Source: Chitinophagales bacterium
Lineage (GTDB): Bacteria > Bacteroidota > Bacteroidia > Chitinophagales > Saprospiraceae
Assembly: GCA_013299105.1 (NCBI GenBank)
Contig: JAAFJY010000004.1
Location: 62,001-126,000 of the forward strand
Length of the DNA stretch: 64,000 nt
Direction: 5' to 3'
The notes under the pieces were generated by a model. That model had not been told where the DNA came from, did no database searches, and saw nothing but the letters and a program-made list of their open reading frames with translations. Position numbers and translations under genes: made by a program. This document shows positions 63,775 to 64,000 of this stretch, piece by piece; the stretch's first letter is position 1, and every line of letters begins with the position of its first letter.

Positions 63775-63900
63775 TTATCTGAACCAAAATTTTTGTCTGA
63801 ACCAGAATTTTAAGGATCACAGCATTGCAGAATTACTTGTGTGACGCTGACCCAAACCAGAATTTCAAAGAATTAGAGAATTGGCCCGCTTCGCGGTCTG
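63775..63900 (-). repeat. Family D intergenic repeat, copy D2
   Basis: Reverse complement of D1: AGAATTGGCCCGCTTCGCGG (63877 onward) preceded by TTTCAAAGAATT and CAGAATTACTTGTGTGACGC. TCTGAACCA-A/G-AATTTT is duplicated just before it (63778 to 63820). No gene is seen in 63594-64000. Confidence 0.75.
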
Positions 63901-63934
63901 GTACTTAGCTGGTTCCAGGTCTTTGACCGGAACT

Positions 63935-63965
63935 GGCTCCACGCGTTTGCAACGCGTAACCGGGG
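63935..63965. other. Palindromic tract near the window end
   Basis: CACGCGTTTGCAACGCGT is a short palindrome (ACGCGTT / AACGCG around TGC) following TTCCAGGTCTTTGACC. It looks like the edge of another intergenic repeat cut by the window, but no second copy is inside this window. Confidence 0.3.
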
Positions 63966-64000
63966 CTTCCAGCAAGCAGATGAGTGGGGGTTGTAAAGTG

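Overview
The window looks like chromosomal DNA of a Bacteroidota member, most likely a Saprospiraceae relative (Haliscomenobacter-like; this placement is inference from gene content and protein style). The reasons are candidate promoters of the TTG-N19-TAnnTTTG type, few Shine-Dalgarno sites, a CarboxypepD_reg/TonB-dependent receptor, Tat-type and lipoprotein signals, and the order xerC-hpf-tRNAs-tuf-trnW-secE-nusG-rplKAJL-rpoBC. No rRNA, CRISPR array or complete transposase-bearing insertion sequence was seen.

Layout. 1-7.8 kb: two giant unrecognised proteins (1153 and 1372 aa) in tandem; the first has a twin-arginine-like N-terminus. 8-10 kb: a TonB C-terminal-domain protein diverging from xerC, then hpf. 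10.3-24.4 kb: the transcription/translation core, with a promoter, four tRNAs, tuf, tRNA-Trp, secE, nusG, rplK, rplA, rplJ, rplL, rpoB and rpoC, with structured spacers between several of them. 24.5-34 kb: a HAD phosphatase, an Rpn-type nuclease/transposase-like gene plus a C-terminal duplicate, a YgjP-type metallopeptidase, an M23 peptidase, purM-nth, a truncated Bro-N gene, rlpA and a LysE-type exporter. 34-38.5 kb: mnmA-lipoprotein-rimM, then a hipBA toxin-antitoxin module flanked by direct repeats. 38.6-49 kb: acyl-ACP thioesterase, exported TIM-barrel isomerase-like protein, lipoprotein, SDR, esterase, VOC protein, TonB-dependent receptor and a DUF1703-type ATPase/nuclease. 49.5-63.6 kb: TolB-like propeller protein, GH140-like glycosidase, exported LanC-like protein, LOG protein, membrane-anchored patatin-like protein, M20 amidohydrolase, a membrane protein of unknown role, a PHP plus phosphodiesterase-like fusion, and a Tat-exported Gfo/Idh/MocA oxidoreductase.

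The most unusual layer is the spacer DNA. At least five families of short intergenic repeats recur. Family A is 170-290 bp, in its best copies bounded by a 15-bp terminal inverted repeat, with a central hairpin that keeps pairing while its sequence changes. Family B is a palindrome of about 130 bp with one copy reduced to 40 bp. Family C is a palindrome of about 163 bp; one copy contains a second 163-bp element with its own 13-bp inverted ends. Family D is a GAAGCGGGCC-type repeat. Family F is a 45-bp direct repeat bracketing hipBA. None of them encodes a protein, so they would need to be moved in trans if they are mobile.

Functionally the window mixes an essential expression operon with surface and polymer-processing genes typical of heterotrophic Bacteroidota and with persistence or mobile-type genes (hipBA, Rpn, DUF1703, Bro-N) set among the repeats. 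All calls come from reading the sequence; no database search was run.
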